From Candidatus Rifleibacteriota bacterium (GTDB lineage: Bacteria > Muiribacteriota > Ozemobacteria > Ozemobacterales > Ozemobacteraceae), in NCBI GenBank assembly GCA_905236675.1, contig CAJOND010000014.1:1-57304 (forward strand): a DNA stretch of 57,304 nt, read 5' to 3'. This document shows positions 32,687 to 41,427 of this stretch, one piece after another. Every line of letters starts with the position of its first letter. The first letter of the stretch is position 1. Both the position numbers and the translations under genes were made by a program. Below the pieces are notes generated by a model, which was not told the DNA's origin, did not search any database, and was given only the letters and a program-made list of their open reading frames with translations.

Positions 32687-34120
32687 ATGGTTAAGAAAAA
32701 TAATATTAACGATGAGGTAAAATCCTTCAAGCCAAATTCGGCCTGGGATAGCATATCAGCAACAGATTTAAAAATTTTAGAAAAACGTTGTGCTAGTTAT
32801 CTAGATTTTATAACAAAATGTAAAACAGAAAGAGCAACTGTTAGTTATATAAAAGCAAAAGCAGAAAAAGCTGGATTTAAAACCCTACCAGATTTTGGTA
32901 ATGGCAAAAAGCTAAAACCTGGGACAAAAGTCATGTTTATAAATAACAATAAAGCTATTTGCTTAGGAATAATTGGCAAAAGACCTGCTAGTGAAGGATT
33001 CAGACTTATAGCTGCCCATCTGGATGTTCCCAAAGTTGATGTTAAGTCTATGCCTTTATATGAAAGAGATAATCTTGCTCTATTTAAAACCCATTATTAC
33101 GGTGGAATAAAAAAATTTCAATGGGTAACTATTCCTTTGTCACTACATATTTTTGCTATAGATAAAAAAGGAAAAACTCTTAGTTTCGTTATTGGTGAAA
33201 AAGAAGGAGATCCTGTATTTACAATATCAGATATAGCAATTCATTTAGCTCAGAAACTTCAGATGAAAAGATTAACACTTGAAGCAGTTACTGGAGAAGA
33301 ACTAAATATAGTTGTAGGCTCAAAACCAGATTCAAAAACAGATAAAACCCAACCAAATCGAATTAAAAATACGGTTTTGAGAGAAATTGAAAAACAATTT
33401 GGTTTAACAGAAGAAGATTTGGCTTGGGCAGAAATTCATGCTGTACCAGCAATGAAACCAGCAGAAGTCGGGTTTGACCGAGGACTTATAGGTGCTTATG
33501 GTCACGATGACAGAGCTTGTGTTTATGCAGCTTATTCTGCTTTATCTGAAGTAAATGTTCCAGAACATACTTCGGCGATTCTTTTACTTGATAAAGAAGA
33601 AGTTGGTTCTGCTGGGCCAAACGGTGCCCAATCAGGCTTAATTACCGATTTAATCACTATGCTTACAGAAGCAACATCTGGAGAAACCACATTACCTGCT
33701 ATAAGAAATGCAACAAGAAATACTTTAGTTTTTTCAGCTGATACGAGTGCCTCAATAGACCCGAATTATGAAAGTGCTTATGATCCTCTCAATAGTGGCT
33801 ATCTAGGTAAAGGTGTTTGGATAAGTAAATTCAGCGGTAAAGGTGGAAAGTCTGGTAGTCTTGAAGTAGACATTGAATTCTTAGCTAAAATTAGAAAAAT
33901 GCTGGAATCAGAAAATATACCATATCAATTTGGTGAAATGGGAAAAGTTGACGAAGGTGGCGGAGGAACTGTTGCCCGCTTTATAGCTAGTCATAATATG
34001 CAAGTAGTAGATATGGCTATTCCGACATTAAGCTTACATTCTCCATTTGAATTGATTTCAAAGGTAGATTATCACTATAGTGTCAGTGCTTATAAAGCTT
34101 TCCTGAAAAATCACTATTAA
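32687..34120 (+). CDS. M18-family aminopeptidase
   Basis: The protein has about 477 aa. The ATG at 32687 follows AAGGAGGG by 4 nt; an upstream ATG in frame lacks a site. It is a dinuclear zinc aminopeptidase of family M18: metal-binding AAHLDVPK, HYYGGIKKFQW, GAYGHDDRACVYAAY, LDKEEVGSAGPNGAQ and SLHSPFELISKVD. Such enzymes remove N-terminal acidic or neutral residues in the cytoplasm. It matches the bacterial ApeA type in length. The gene is divergent from moxR. Confidence 0.9.
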   Translation: MVKKNNINDEVKSFKPNSAWDSISATDLKILEKRCASYLDFITKCKTERATVSYIKAKAEKAGFKTLPDFGNGKKLKPGTKVMFINNNKAICLGIIGKRPASEGFRLIAAHLDVPKVDVKSMPLYERDNLALFKTHYYGGIKKFQWVTIPLSLHIFAIDKKGKTLSFVIGEKEGDPVFTISDIAIHLAQKLQMKRLTLEAVTGEELNIVVGSKPDSKTDKTQPNRIKNTVLREIEKQFGLTEEDLAWAEIHAVPAMKPAEVGFDRGLIGAYGHDDRACVYAAYSALSEVNVPEHTSAILLLDKEEVGSAGPNGAQSGLITDLITMLTEATSGETTLPAIRNATRNTLVFSADTSASIDPNYESAYDPLNSGYLGKGVWISKFSGKGGKSGSLEVDIEFLAKIRKMLESENIPYQFGEMGKVDEGGGGTVARFIASHNMQVVDMAIPTLSLHSPFELISKVDYHYSVSAYKAFLKNHY

Positions 34121-34137
34121 TAAGTGAATAGGATGTA

Positions 34138-34210
34138 TGTAGGGTGTAGGGTATAGGGTGTGGAATATAGTTTCCCCTCCTCCCTCCTCCCTCCTCCCTC
34201 CTCCCCTACC
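34138..34210 (+). repeat. 7-bp arrays abutting the holA start codon
   Basis: TGTAGGG, TGTAGGG, TATAGGG, TGTGGAA (34138-34165) run into four CTCCTCC units (34177-34204) and CCCTACCCC, directly against the holA ATG. The two halves are complementary in character (G-rich then C-rich) and could fold together. They leave no Shine-Dalgarno site for holA. Confidence 0.8.
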
Positions 34211-34212
34211 CC

Positions 34213-35337
34213 ATGGATCTTCAAAGTTTTGAAAAACTAATAAAAACACACAAGTTAATAAATCCTGTCTACGTTTTTAGTGGACCAGAAGATTTTTTAA
34301 AACAAAAAACATTTTCTTTACTTACTAAAACCTACGTTCCAGAAGAAGAACAAAACGATAACGTAAAAAAAACAGTTTGTAATGGGAAAGAGCTTCCCGA
34401 ACTACTGAATTTAATATATAGTTTTTCCTTTAATCCTAGTCCAAGATTATTTTTTATTCAGGATTTAGACGAAGTAACCGCCAAACAGAGAAAAGATTTT
34501 TTAGCAAAATTAAAAAGTGGTGGAGTTCCCGTAGAAACAATATTAGTCTTTGCCGTAAAAGATACAAAAGTTGCTACAGAAATAATGACAGCATTAAAAC
34601 AACAGGCAGAAAAAATAGATTTTTGGGCACCTTTTGCCAATAAACTCAATGACTGGATAAGAAAAGAAACAAGCGAACTTGGCTCTGAAATGGCAATTGA
34701 TGCAGCCGATCAGCTAATAGAACTGGCAGGTTCTGATTTAGCTCTACTTCACCAGGAACTTACCAAACTAGCCCTAGCAAAGCCAGGTTCAAAAATCATT
34801 TTAGCTGATGTTAATAAAAGTGTAGCTTACGTTAAACAAGACAGTATTTTTGATTTTCTTGAAGCTTTCGGGAAAAGACAACTGCCAAAAGCAGTGAGAA
34901 TACTAGAAGCTTTAAATAATCGTGGTGAAGCTATTCCTAAAATATGGTTTATGATTGTTAAGCAGATACGTGAATTCAGACTTTTCCATGCTTTATGTCA
35001 GGATAGGCCGGATGTTTTTAATCCAATTTTAACAGAGTTAAAAAAGTATAAAATATATGCTGACAAATCCGATTTCAGGTCTAATCAGGAAAAGAAGAAT
35101 ATCATAGCAGAAATACAAGGTCTTGCTGAAGAAATACCAGAACCTCTTGTTAAGGCTACAGAATTGAAATATCAAAACAAGATAAAATCTTTATACTTAG
35201 CATTAAATTTTACTTTGCCTGAACTTACTTCTTTATGGCAGAAAATGATCGACCTTGATTTAAAGTTTAAATCAGGAGTTCCAGATCCATTAGCAGCTAT
35301 GCAAACTTTTGTCGCTGATACATTAAATAAAAATTAA
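34213..35337 (+). CDS. holA: DNA polymerase III delta subunit
   Basis: This 374-aa protein is the clamp-loader delta subunit that opens the beta clamp. It begins LINPVYVFSGPEDFLKQKTFSLL, the usual delta N-terminus with a degenerate P-loop. It has LFFIQDLDEVTAKQR, then the mid-domain LIELAGSDLALLHQELTKLAL and the C-terminal helical domain (FLEAFGKRQLPKAVRILEAL, IPKIWFMIVKQIREF). The codon next to the start lies directly after a C-rich 7-bp repeat, with no SD within 20 nt, so initiation may be weak or depend on structure. Confidence 0.88.
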   Translation: MDLQSFEKLIKTHKLINPVYVFSGPEDFLKQKTFSLLTKTYVPEEEQNDNVKKTVCNGKELPELLNLIYSFSFNPSPRLFFIQDLDEVTAKQRKDFLAKLKSGGVPVETILVFAVKDTKVATEIMTALKQQAEKIDFWAPFANKLNDWIRKETSELGSEMAIDAADQLIELAGSDLALLHQELTKLALAKPGSKIILADVNKSVAYVKQDSIFDFLEAFGKRQLPKAVRILEALNNRGEAIPKIWFMIVKQIREFRLFHALCQDRPDVFNPILTELKKYKIYADKSDFRSNQEKKNIIAEIQGLAEEIPEPLVKATELKYQNKIKSLYLALNFTLPELTSLWQKMIDLDLKFKSGVPDPLAAMQTFVADTLNKN

Positions 35338-35395
35338 GAGGCTTTAGCCTCGTCCCCTCTAATCTCTTTTCTTTTTTTTAAATATATTTTATAAT
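35337..35395 (+). promoter_or_regulatory. hairpin and -10 box before dut
   Basis: GAGGC-TTTA-GCCTC (35338-35351) matches the reverse complement of the palindrome at 6780-6793 and may terminate holA transcripts; the pyrimidine repeat TCCCCTC/TAATCTC/TTTTC follows. TATAAT at 35390-35395 lies 25 nt before the dut ATG and is a plausible -10 box, without a clear -35. Confidence 0.45.
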
Positions 35396-35419
35396 CAGTG
35401 GAAAAACAGGGGATGTATA

Positions 35420-35854
35420 ATGACTAACGAAAAAATTCTCATACAGATTACAGATTCAAAAATACCAGAAATGGCGACCACTGGAGCATCTGGTTATGAT
35501 TTATGTGCATCTAAGTCAATAATAATAAAATCAGGTGAATTTGAAAAAGTTCCAACAGGCATAAGGATTTCAATGCCGATTGGCTTAGAAGCCCAAATTA
35601 GACCACGTTCAGGTTTAGCAGCAAAGCATGGAGTTACGGTTTTAAATGCCCCCGGAACAATAGATAGTGACTATCGTGGAGAAATCTGCGTATTACTAAT
35701 TAATCACGGCAAGAAAGATTTTGTAATAGAACCAGGAATGCGTATTGCTCAAATGGTTTTTGCAAAAGTAACAAAAGTCGATTTTGAGCAGGTTGAGCAA
35801 CTTGATGAAACCAATCGTGGTGTAGGCGGGTTTGGTTCGACAGGAGTGAAGTAA
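35420..35854 (+). CDS. dut: dUTP diphosphatase
   Basis: This 144-aa trimeric dUTPase hydrolyses dUTP to dUMP and PPi. All five family motifs are visible: [43 protein letters not shown] and the C-terminal [15 protein letters not shown] lies 7 nt before the ATG. Confidence 0.96.
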   Translation: MTNEKILIQITDSKIPEMATTGASGYDLCASKSIIIKSGEFEKVPTGIRISMPIGLEAQIRPRSGLAAKHGVTVLNAPGTIDSDYRGEICVLLINHGKKDFVIEPGMRIAQMVFAKVTKVDFEQVEQLDETNRGVGGFGSTGVK

Positions 35855-35859
35855 TAAAG

Positions 35860-36000
35860 TTGAAAGATAAAAGATATAAGACCAAAAATGGAGATAGAAG
35901 AATAGGGTATAGGGCGTAGGGAGGAGAGAGGAAATAGAAAACTGAGAATTAAGATTTAAAGGCCGTCATTGCGAGCCAAAGGCGTGGCAATCTAGCCTTT
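35860..36000. repeat. composite: long 7-bp register plus dispersed repeat copy 3
   Basis: From 35867 to 35957 the DNA can be cut into 13 consecutive 7-nt units, including ATAAAAG, ATATAAG, ATAGGGT, ATAGGGC, GTAGGGA, GGAGAGA, GAAAACT, GAGAATT and AAGATTT. It ends 5 bp before CGTCATTGCGAGCC-AAA-GGCGTGGCAATC (35964-35992), the shortest of the three dispersed repeats. The block fills the gap between dut and dapB. Confidence 0.75.
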
Positions 36001-36050
36001 TGAACGATTAAATGAGAGAAAATAAGTGGAAGAGGAAAAAGGAGATTAAC

Positions 36051-36797
36051 ATGAAAAAGATAATGGTTTCTGGTTGTGGCGGAAAAATGGGCAGAACCCT
36101 TTCTAACTATATTTGTTCTCTTAAAGATTATGAACTAGTTGCTGGAGTAGACCCAAAACTATCAGGTAGAAGTCTGAGAGAAGTAGCAGTAGATGCTCCG
36201 GATATAAAAATAGCACAAACAATAAAAGAAGGACTAGCTAGCACTAAGGTTGATATAGTAGTAGATTTTACTGCTCCTTCTGTAGTTGTAGACAACGCAA
36301 TAGAATGTTTGAACAATAAAACTCCTATATTAATTGGTACTACAGGCATTTCTCAAGAAAATCAAAAAAAGCTTGATGAATTAGCCAAAAAAAATAATAC
36401 TTCAATTATGATTGTTCCAAACTTTGCTATTGGTGCAATTTTAATGATGAATTTTGCAAAAATAGCTGCTAAATTTATGAAATCTGCCGAAATAATTGAG
36501 CTTCATCATGATACAAAAGTAGACAAACCTTCTGGAACAGCAATAAAAACAAGAAGAGAAATGTTAGAAGCAACCAACAGATTAAATGAAGAAAATAATC
36601 AGAATATTATACCTATTCATTCTGTCAGACTCCCAGGTTTAGTTGCTCATCAAGAAGTTATTTTCGGGGATTTAGGTCAGACTTTGACAATCAGGCATGA
36701 TACCTGCAATCGAGATTCTTTTATGCCTGGTGTTGCAATGGCCTTAGCTAAGATGGGAACATTTACCGGTTTGAAAGTCGGTTTAGATATTGACTAA
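36051..36797 (+). CDS. dapB: 4-hydroxy-tetrahydrodipicolinate reductase
   Basis: The protein has about 248 aa. The ATG at 36051 follows AAAGGAG by 7 nt; an upstream in-frame ATG at 36012 would add 13 charged residues. It reduces the DapA product in the lysine/meso-diaminopimelate pathway. It has a nucleotide-binding SGCGGKMGRTLSN, VDFTAPSVV, IGTTGISQ, the catalytic ELHHDTKVDKPSGTA and a final C-terminal domain (HDTCNRDSFMPGV). Meso-DAP supply fits the nearby murein genes. Confidence 0.95.
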   Translation: MKKIMVSGCGGKMGRTLSNYICSLKDYELVAGVDPKLSGRSLREVAVDAPDIKIAQTIKEGLASTKVDIVVDFTAPSVVVDNAIECLNNKTPILIGTTGISQENQKKLDELAKKNNTSIMIVPNFAIGAILMMNFAKIAAKFMKSAEIIELHHDTKVDKPSGTAIKTRREMLEATNRLNEENNQNIIPIHSVRLPGLVAHQEVIFGDLGQTLTIRHDTCNRDSFMPGVAMALAKMGTFTGLKVGLDID

Positions 36798-36822
36798 AAT
36801 TTCCTATTGAATATGCCGATAT
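36795..36822 (+). promoter_or_regulatory. sigma-28 (FliA/SigD) consensus promoter
   Basis: TAAA (36795-36798), 16 nt, GCCGATAT (36815-36822) matches the SigD consensus exactly. It overlaps the dapB stop and lies 46 bp before the GTG start of the 82-aa gene. Confidence 0.75.
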
Positions 36823-36867
36823 GATGGTTGGATTGTATCTAAATTATACTAAGGGGGGTTCAAAACC

Positions 36868-37116
36868 GTGATTCTACCTAATACACCATTGTATCAGGCA
36901 AAAACAGACGCTGAATTCAGAATAAGAATGATTCAGCATATTAAGGAAACCTATGGCGATGTTCTCGGGAAAGATATTAATCTTCTTGATTTGCCAAACG
37001 GTCTTGAAATTGTTCAGGCCCGCATACAGCAGAGACTTTTCGATATGAGCAATGGCAAAATTGACCTTATCAGTCAGAGCGAAGATTCAACAATCAATCT
37101 TCCGAAAGTTGCATAA
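36868..37116 (+). CDS. 82-aa protein, probable flagellar-regulon member
   Basis: This short soluble protein starts at GTG after AAGGGGGG. I do not recognise it. It is mostly helical, with AEFRIRMIQHIKETYG near the N-terminus and NGLEIVQARIQQRLFDMSNG in the middle, ending in a polar tail (QSEDSTINLPKVA). A perfect sigma-28-type promoter sits just upstream, so it is predicted to be expressed with late flagellar and chemotaxis genes. Its size would suit an export chaperone or anti-sigma factor, but no such motif is clear. A large terminator follows. Confidence 0.6.
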   Translation: MILPNTPLYQAKTDAEFRIRMIQHIKETYGDVLGKDINLLDLPNGLEIVQARIQQRLFDMSNGKIDLISQSEDSTINLPKVA

Positions 37117-37144
37117 GAAATATAAGTTATTTGTTTTAATGGAC

Positions 37145-37205
37145 AAAAACAAGAAGCACCCCATGTGGACTTTAAATAAAGTAGCATGAGGTGCTTCTTG
37201 TTTTT
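37145..37205. terminator. long bidirectional terminator
   Basis: AAAAACAAGAAGCACC (37145-37160) pairs over 16 bp with GGTGCTTCTTGTTTTT (37190-37205). An inner stem ACTTTA/TAAAGT sits in the loop. It separates the convergent 82-aa and site-2 protease genes. Confidence 0.93.
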
Positions 37206-37228
37206 TCTAACTTATAGTAAAAAATATA

Positions 37229-37987
37229 TCAGATAATTAAACTCCAAAGGCTCTTTGTCAAATCTAAAGCTATCGGTCCAATCATCTTCCCAGCATACAT
37301 GAATACAAGAAGAAAAATAATAATGGAATATTGTTGCGAAAACTGATAATACTTTGCCTTATACTGTGCAGGAAGCATATAATGCACTAACCGAGAGCCA
37401 TCCAAAGGAGGAATTGGCAAAAGATTGAAAATAGCTAGCATAAGATTATATAAAGAACTAGAAATGCAGATATAATACATAATTTCCAAGAAATTCACAT
37501 TATTAGAAAAATACCCACAGATTTTATATACAAAAGCAGCAAGTATAGCTAGAAAAAAATTACATAATGGTCCTGCTATAGCTACAGATGCCATAGCTTT
37601 ATCCGGTTTTCTAAAATTTGAAGCGGTGACCTGAACTGGTTTTGCCCAACCAAAACCACAAAAAATAAATAATAAAGTTCCCCAAAGGTCTAAATGTTTC
37701 AAGGGGTTCAAACTTAATCTTCCAGTCAGTCTAGGAGTAGGATCTCCTAAAAAATTGGCCATGTAAGCATGAGACAATTCATGAAGGACTAATGAAGCTA
37801 TAAGTATTGGCATGAACAGTAATTTTTCCAGTAAAGAAGCCCAAGAATTACCAAAAACTGAAAAAAGAAGTAAAACAATAATGAAAATTCCTATTTTTGG
37901 CAAATATTCCACTATTTTATCTTTAAAATTCGAACCGCCATTGTTGTCCGGCGATCTGAATTCATATATTCGAAATTGCTGTGGCAA
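37229..37987 (-). CDS. site-2-protease-family (M50) zinc metalloprotease
   Basis: This 252-aa membrane protein has 5-6 TM helices. HELSH (near residue 68) in LVLHELSHAYMANFLGD is the zinc-binding motif, and NLLPIPPLDGSRLVHY holds the third-ligand Asp. It belongs to the small M50B/YwhC-like group, which cleaves or is thought to cleave substrates within membranes; the substrate is unknown. The start is a TTG with GGAGG upstream, overlapping the nucleotidyltransferase gene by 26 nt. It is last in the signalling operon. Confidence 0.88.
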   Translation of the reverse strand: MPQQFRIYEFRSPDNNGGSNFKDKIVEYLPKIGIFIIVLLLFSVFGNSWASLLEKLLFMPILIASLVLHELSHAYMANFLGDPTPRLTGRLSLNPLKHLDLWGTLLFIFCGFGWAKPVQVTASNFRKPDKAMASVAIAGPLCNFFLAILAAFVYKICGYFSNNVNFLEIMYYICISSSLYNLMLAIFNLLPIPPLDGSRLVHYMLPAQYKAKYYQFSQQYSIIIFLLVFMYAGKMIGPIALDLTKSLWSLII

Positions 37988-39227
37988 GGTCTAATTCCTC
38001 CTTCCTAGTTAAACTAAAACCTTCAATCCTTTTTTCTATAATTCTATCGAAAATCTTCCTGATTTCAGGTCCTGGTTTAATACCTGCTTCTATAAGGTCA
38101 TCTCCTGTAATTAATGGTTTTATAGAAGCTAGTTCATTGGTATAAAGATTCAATTTTTTTTCTACATCTTTGTTCTTGTTTTTAAGATAAAGCAAAGCTA
38201 TAGATTCAGGGCAAGAATTTTTCAATGCATTATATATTTCAATTTTATTATTTGCAATTATTAGTTTAGATAACAATGTTTGCCAGCTATTTAACGAATC
38301 TATAACTTGACTAGTGACAGTATGTAATAATCCTGAAGAGTTTAAAAGAGGCTTGGCTTCTTCTAATGGCATATTTGAAAGTAAAAAACACCAGAAAACA
38401 GCAGAATCGGAAATGTTTTTGAATTTTGAACGCAATCTTGTAGTTAAAGCAGGAACAATACTAAATTTAAAATCTGGTCTAGTCCACTCAGAAAATGATT
38501 TATGGAAATAAGCCAATAATCCTGTATTTTGATATTTTGTTAAAAGTGATAATGGTCTTTTTTCGTTAAAAGCTTTATCAATTTCAGCTGCAATTCTTTT
38601 TGTGCTCAAACTGCTTGGATAACTAAGCTGGATTGCTTTTTCAAAAAGCATCTCAGTTTTTGGTTCCATTATAAAATTAAATCTATCTCCAAAACGTAAG
38701 GCTCTATAAAGTCTTGTTGGATCATCTAAGAAACTTCTGCCATGAAGAATTCTGATTATTTTTGAATCCAAATCCTGCTTTCCATTAAACAAATCAATTA
38801 ATTCAAAAGGCTGATCAGGAATAATAGACAAAGCCATCGCATTAATAGTGAAGTCTCTACGATATAAATCATCTCTAATGTTACTGAAAGTAACTTCTGG
38901 AAGAGCCCCTGGATGTGGGTAATACTCTTTTCTAGCAGAGCTGAAATCAATAACTAAATTCTCATGATATATATGAGCAGTATGAAAACGTTCGATAAGC
39001 TTGCACTCTGCCTTAAGTTCCTGTCCCACTGAGGTAGCAAAAGGGATAGCATCTCCCTCTACCATGATATCTATATCATAGTTAGGCTTATTAAGAAGCA
39101 AATCTCTTACAAAGCCACCGACAACATATGCTTTAAGACTATTTTTATTTGCAATCTGACCAATTTTTGATAAAAGGTCTAAAAGATTTGATGAATATAA
39201 ATATTGTATGTTTGAACCCAAAGACAT
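37962..39227 (-). CDS. cca: tRNA CCA-adding / poly(A) polymerase family nucleotidyltransferase
   Basis: This 421-aa class II nucleotidyltransferase has AYVVGGFVRDLLL, the catalytic DIDIMV Asp pair, RRDFTINAMALSI, DLFNGKQDLDSKIIRILH and DDPTRLYRALRFGDRF. The head and neck domains fit CCA-adding enzymes, and the ~200-residue C-terminal body is divergent. CCA-adding, A-adding and poly(A) polymerase activity cannot be told apart by eye. The two tRNAs at 54.3 kb lack encoded CCA, so such an enzyme is needed. It sits 8 nt after the HD-GYP gene. Confidence 0.82.
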   Translation of the reverse strand: MSLGSNIQYLYSSNLLDLLSKIGQIANKNSLKAYVVGGFVRDLLLNKPNYDIDIMVEGDAIPFATSVGQELKAECKLIERFHTAHIYHENLVIDFSSARKEYYPHPGALPEVTFSNIRDDLYRRDFTINAMALSIIPDQPFELIDLFNGKQDLDSKIIRILHGRSFLDDPTRLYRALRFGDRFNFIMEPKTEMLFEKAIQLSYPSSLSTKRIAAEIDKAFNEKRPLSLLTKYQNTGLLAYFHKSFSEWTRPDFKFSIVPALTTRLRSKFKNISDSAVFWCFLLSNMPLEEAKPLLNSSGLLHTVTSQVIDSLNSWQTLLSKLIIANNKIEIYNALKNSCPESIALLYLKNKNKDVEKKLNLYTNELASIKPLITGDDLIEAGIKPGPEIRKIFDRIIEKRIEGFSLTRKEELDLATAISNI

Positions 39228-39234
39228 AGTTATA

Positions 39235-41427
39235 TTACCTATCTATGCCTTCTTTTTTAAGAATATCAAAGAAAATTTTAACTAAAGATGGATCTAACTG
39301 CGAACCTGCTGCCTTAAACATTTCTTTCTTTACATATGCAAATGGGAAAGCTTTTCTATATGGTCTGTCAGCAATCATTGCATCATAAGTATCTGCAACA
39401 GCAAGAATTCTAGCACCTAAAGGTATCTGTGAACCTTTAAGCCCTAAAGGATAACCTTTTCCATCAAATCTTTCATGATGATATAAAGTTAGAGGTGCTA
39501 TATCTTTTAGTATAGCTACACGCTCCATAATATTAGCCCCATATTCTGGGTGTTTATGAAGCTCTGCAACTTCATCTTCTGTAAGTTTGCCCTGTTTAGT
39601 CAAAATAACGTCTTTAATTCCGATTTTACCTATATCATGAAGAAGACCAGCATATCTTACTGTTTCTATCTGATCTTCGTCCAATCCTAACTCTTTGCTG
39701 ATTTTAACAGCATATTCCATAACCTTAGTGCTATGACCATGAGTATAAGAGTCTTTTGCTTCAATAGCCGCAGCCAGAGCCATAACCATTGACATATACT
39801 GTTCTTTCATGTCAGCATAAAGTTTTGCATTTTCTATTGCAATACTTGCTTGTGAAGCAAAAGTTGAAAGCAAATCTATTTCACTTTGAGAAAAAACTTT
39901 CGGCTTGCTAGTATAAATTGTGATTACGCCAATAGATTTGTTATGAAGAATAATAGGAACCGCTAAAACTCCAACAATTTTTTCTTTACGCATTAACCCA
40001 TAAAAAGGGTCATTATTGAGTTTACGAATATCAGATACAGACATAGGCCGTCTTTTTTCAAAACATGTGCCTATTATGCTTTCGCCTTTCTTTATAGCTT
40101 TAGAAGCTAAGAATGATTTAGACAACCCCCTTGAAGCTTTTACTTCCAAAGATTCTCCTGTTTTATTCAACAACCTTAACTCGCAGCGCAAAGCATTAAT
40201 CATTTCAATAGAAAAACTAACAATTGAATCTAAAACTTCATCTAAAACCAGAGTAGAAGTTATAGACTGAGAGATTTCGAAAAGCACCGAGACTTCATCT
40301 ATATGTCTTTCCAAATCTAATGTTATTCTAACATTTTCTACAGAAGTTGCTAAAAGATTTGAAATTGTAGTTAAAGTTCTCAGATTTTCACGACTGAAAG
40401 CATTTTTTCTTAAAGCAGCTAAGGTTACAAAACCAATATTTTTGCCTTGAAAGACAAGAGGAACTGTTAAATATGATTTAAGTTTTCCATTAAAAGGTTT
40501 GGAACTGACTTGTTTCTGAGTTGATAAAAATAGCTGTTGTCTCTTAATTTGTCTATCTTTCTGAGGATTCAACATTAAAGAAATATCGTTCATATGAGCA
40601 GAAAGAGAGTTTAACTTTTTGGGTTCAAGTAAATAGTTTGAAAGATAAAAACGCTTTTCTTCCTCTTCTTTTGAAAAAAGACTTACGACACCAATATCAA
40701 AACTTATGCGTTCTATTAAATATTCTATAGACTGTCCAATAAGAGCTTCAAAAGTTCTTGAAGTAGAAAGCTTTTTAGCAAGCTGGTTAAGCTGTTCCAT
40801 TTGCTTAATCTGCTTTTCACGATCTTTAAGAAGAGTCGTATGTTCGATTTTCAAAGCAGCAAGATTAGCAAATATAGTTGCTTCTTCTAAATCATTGACA
40901 GAAAAAATATAATTTTTAGAAATATTAGCAATAACGATAAGACCAACACACTGAGTCTTGGTCTGTAAAGGAATGAAAAGAGCTGATTTAAAAGGCGTAT
41001 TTTGAAAAATACTGTCCTTAGAGTCTCCTGTAAATATAAGCCTCTGTCTAGCTTCAAAAGCCTTGAATACAGCAAGATTTTCGCCTGTCAAATTGGGATT
41101 AGCTGTTTGGCCACTTCCTGGACTTGGTGCAAAACCGAATTCTTCTGTTGAATGTATTGAATTTCTATGATCTTCACACTTTATGAAAGATGGTCTTCTA
41201 CGGCGTTTCCCACAGGCTGTAAAGAATTCCAGCTGAAACAAATCTCGATTTAGAAGCATTATATAGCTTTCATCTGCCTTGACTGCCTCTTTGACAGACT
41301 TTACTATCATATCTAAATCTTCTTTAAGGTCTCTGTTGGCAGAAAGAGCCAAAGAAACCTCTGAAATAGTCGCCAGTCTCTTAAAGCTTTCGTTTTGCTG
41401 ATTATTTGAGTTAATGAGTTTTTTCAT
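39235..41427 (-). CDS. multi-GAF HD-GYP cyclic-di-GMP phosphodiesterase
   Basis: This 730-aa protein has no membrane segment. Three GAF-type domains fill about residues 25-540; repeated sets such as IFANLAALKIEHT, TISNLLATSVENV and TFASQASIAIENAK mark their final helices. The HD-GYP domain (about 550-725) has HGHSTKVMEYA, LLHDIGKIG near 594, HPEYGANIM and HHERFDGKGYP near 655, with all metal ligands and the GYP motif present. It should hydrolyse c-di-GMP. It overlaps the end of the upstream diguanylate cyclase gene by 17 nt, so maker and breaker are made together. Confidence 0.92.
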   Translation of the reverse strand: MKKLINSNNQQNESFKRLATISEVSLALSANRDLKEDLDMIVKSVKEAVKADESYIMLLNRDLFQLEFFTACGKRRRRPSFIKCEDHRNSIHSTEEFGFAPSPGSGQTANPNLTGENLAVFKAFEARQRLIFTGDSKDSIFQNTPFKSALFIPLQTKTQCVGLIVIANISKNYIFSVNDLEEATIFANLAALKIEHTTLLKDREKQIKQMEQLNQLAKKLSTSRTFEALIGQSIEYLIERISFDIGVVSLFSKEEEEKRFYLSNYLLEPKKLNSLSAHMNDISLMLNPQKDRQIKRQQLFLSTQKQVSSKPFNGKLKSYLTVPLVFQGKNIGFVTLAALRKNAFSRENLRTLTTISNLLATSVENVRITLDLERHIDEVSVLFEISQSITSTLVLDEVLDSIVSFSIEMINALRCELRLLNKTGESLEVKASRGLSKSFLASKAIKKGESIIGTCFEKRRPMSVSDIRKLNNDPFYGLMRKEKIVGVLAVPIILHNKSIGVITIYTSKPKVFSQSEIDLLSTFASQASIAIENAKLYADMKEQYMSMVMALAAAIEAKDSYTHGHSTKVMEYAVKISKELGLDEDQIETVRYAGLLHDIGKIGIKDVILTKQGKLTEDEVAELHKHPEYGANIMERVAILKDIAPLTLYHHERFDGKGYPLGLKGSQIPLGARILAVADTYDAMIADRPYRKAFPFAYVKKEMFKAAGSQLDPSLVKIFFDILKKEGIDR

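Noticed and set aside
36790..36817. TTGACT as a sigma-70 -35 for the 82-aa gene
   Set aside because: No -10 box lies 16-18 nt downstream, whereas the sigma-28 match at the same place is exact.
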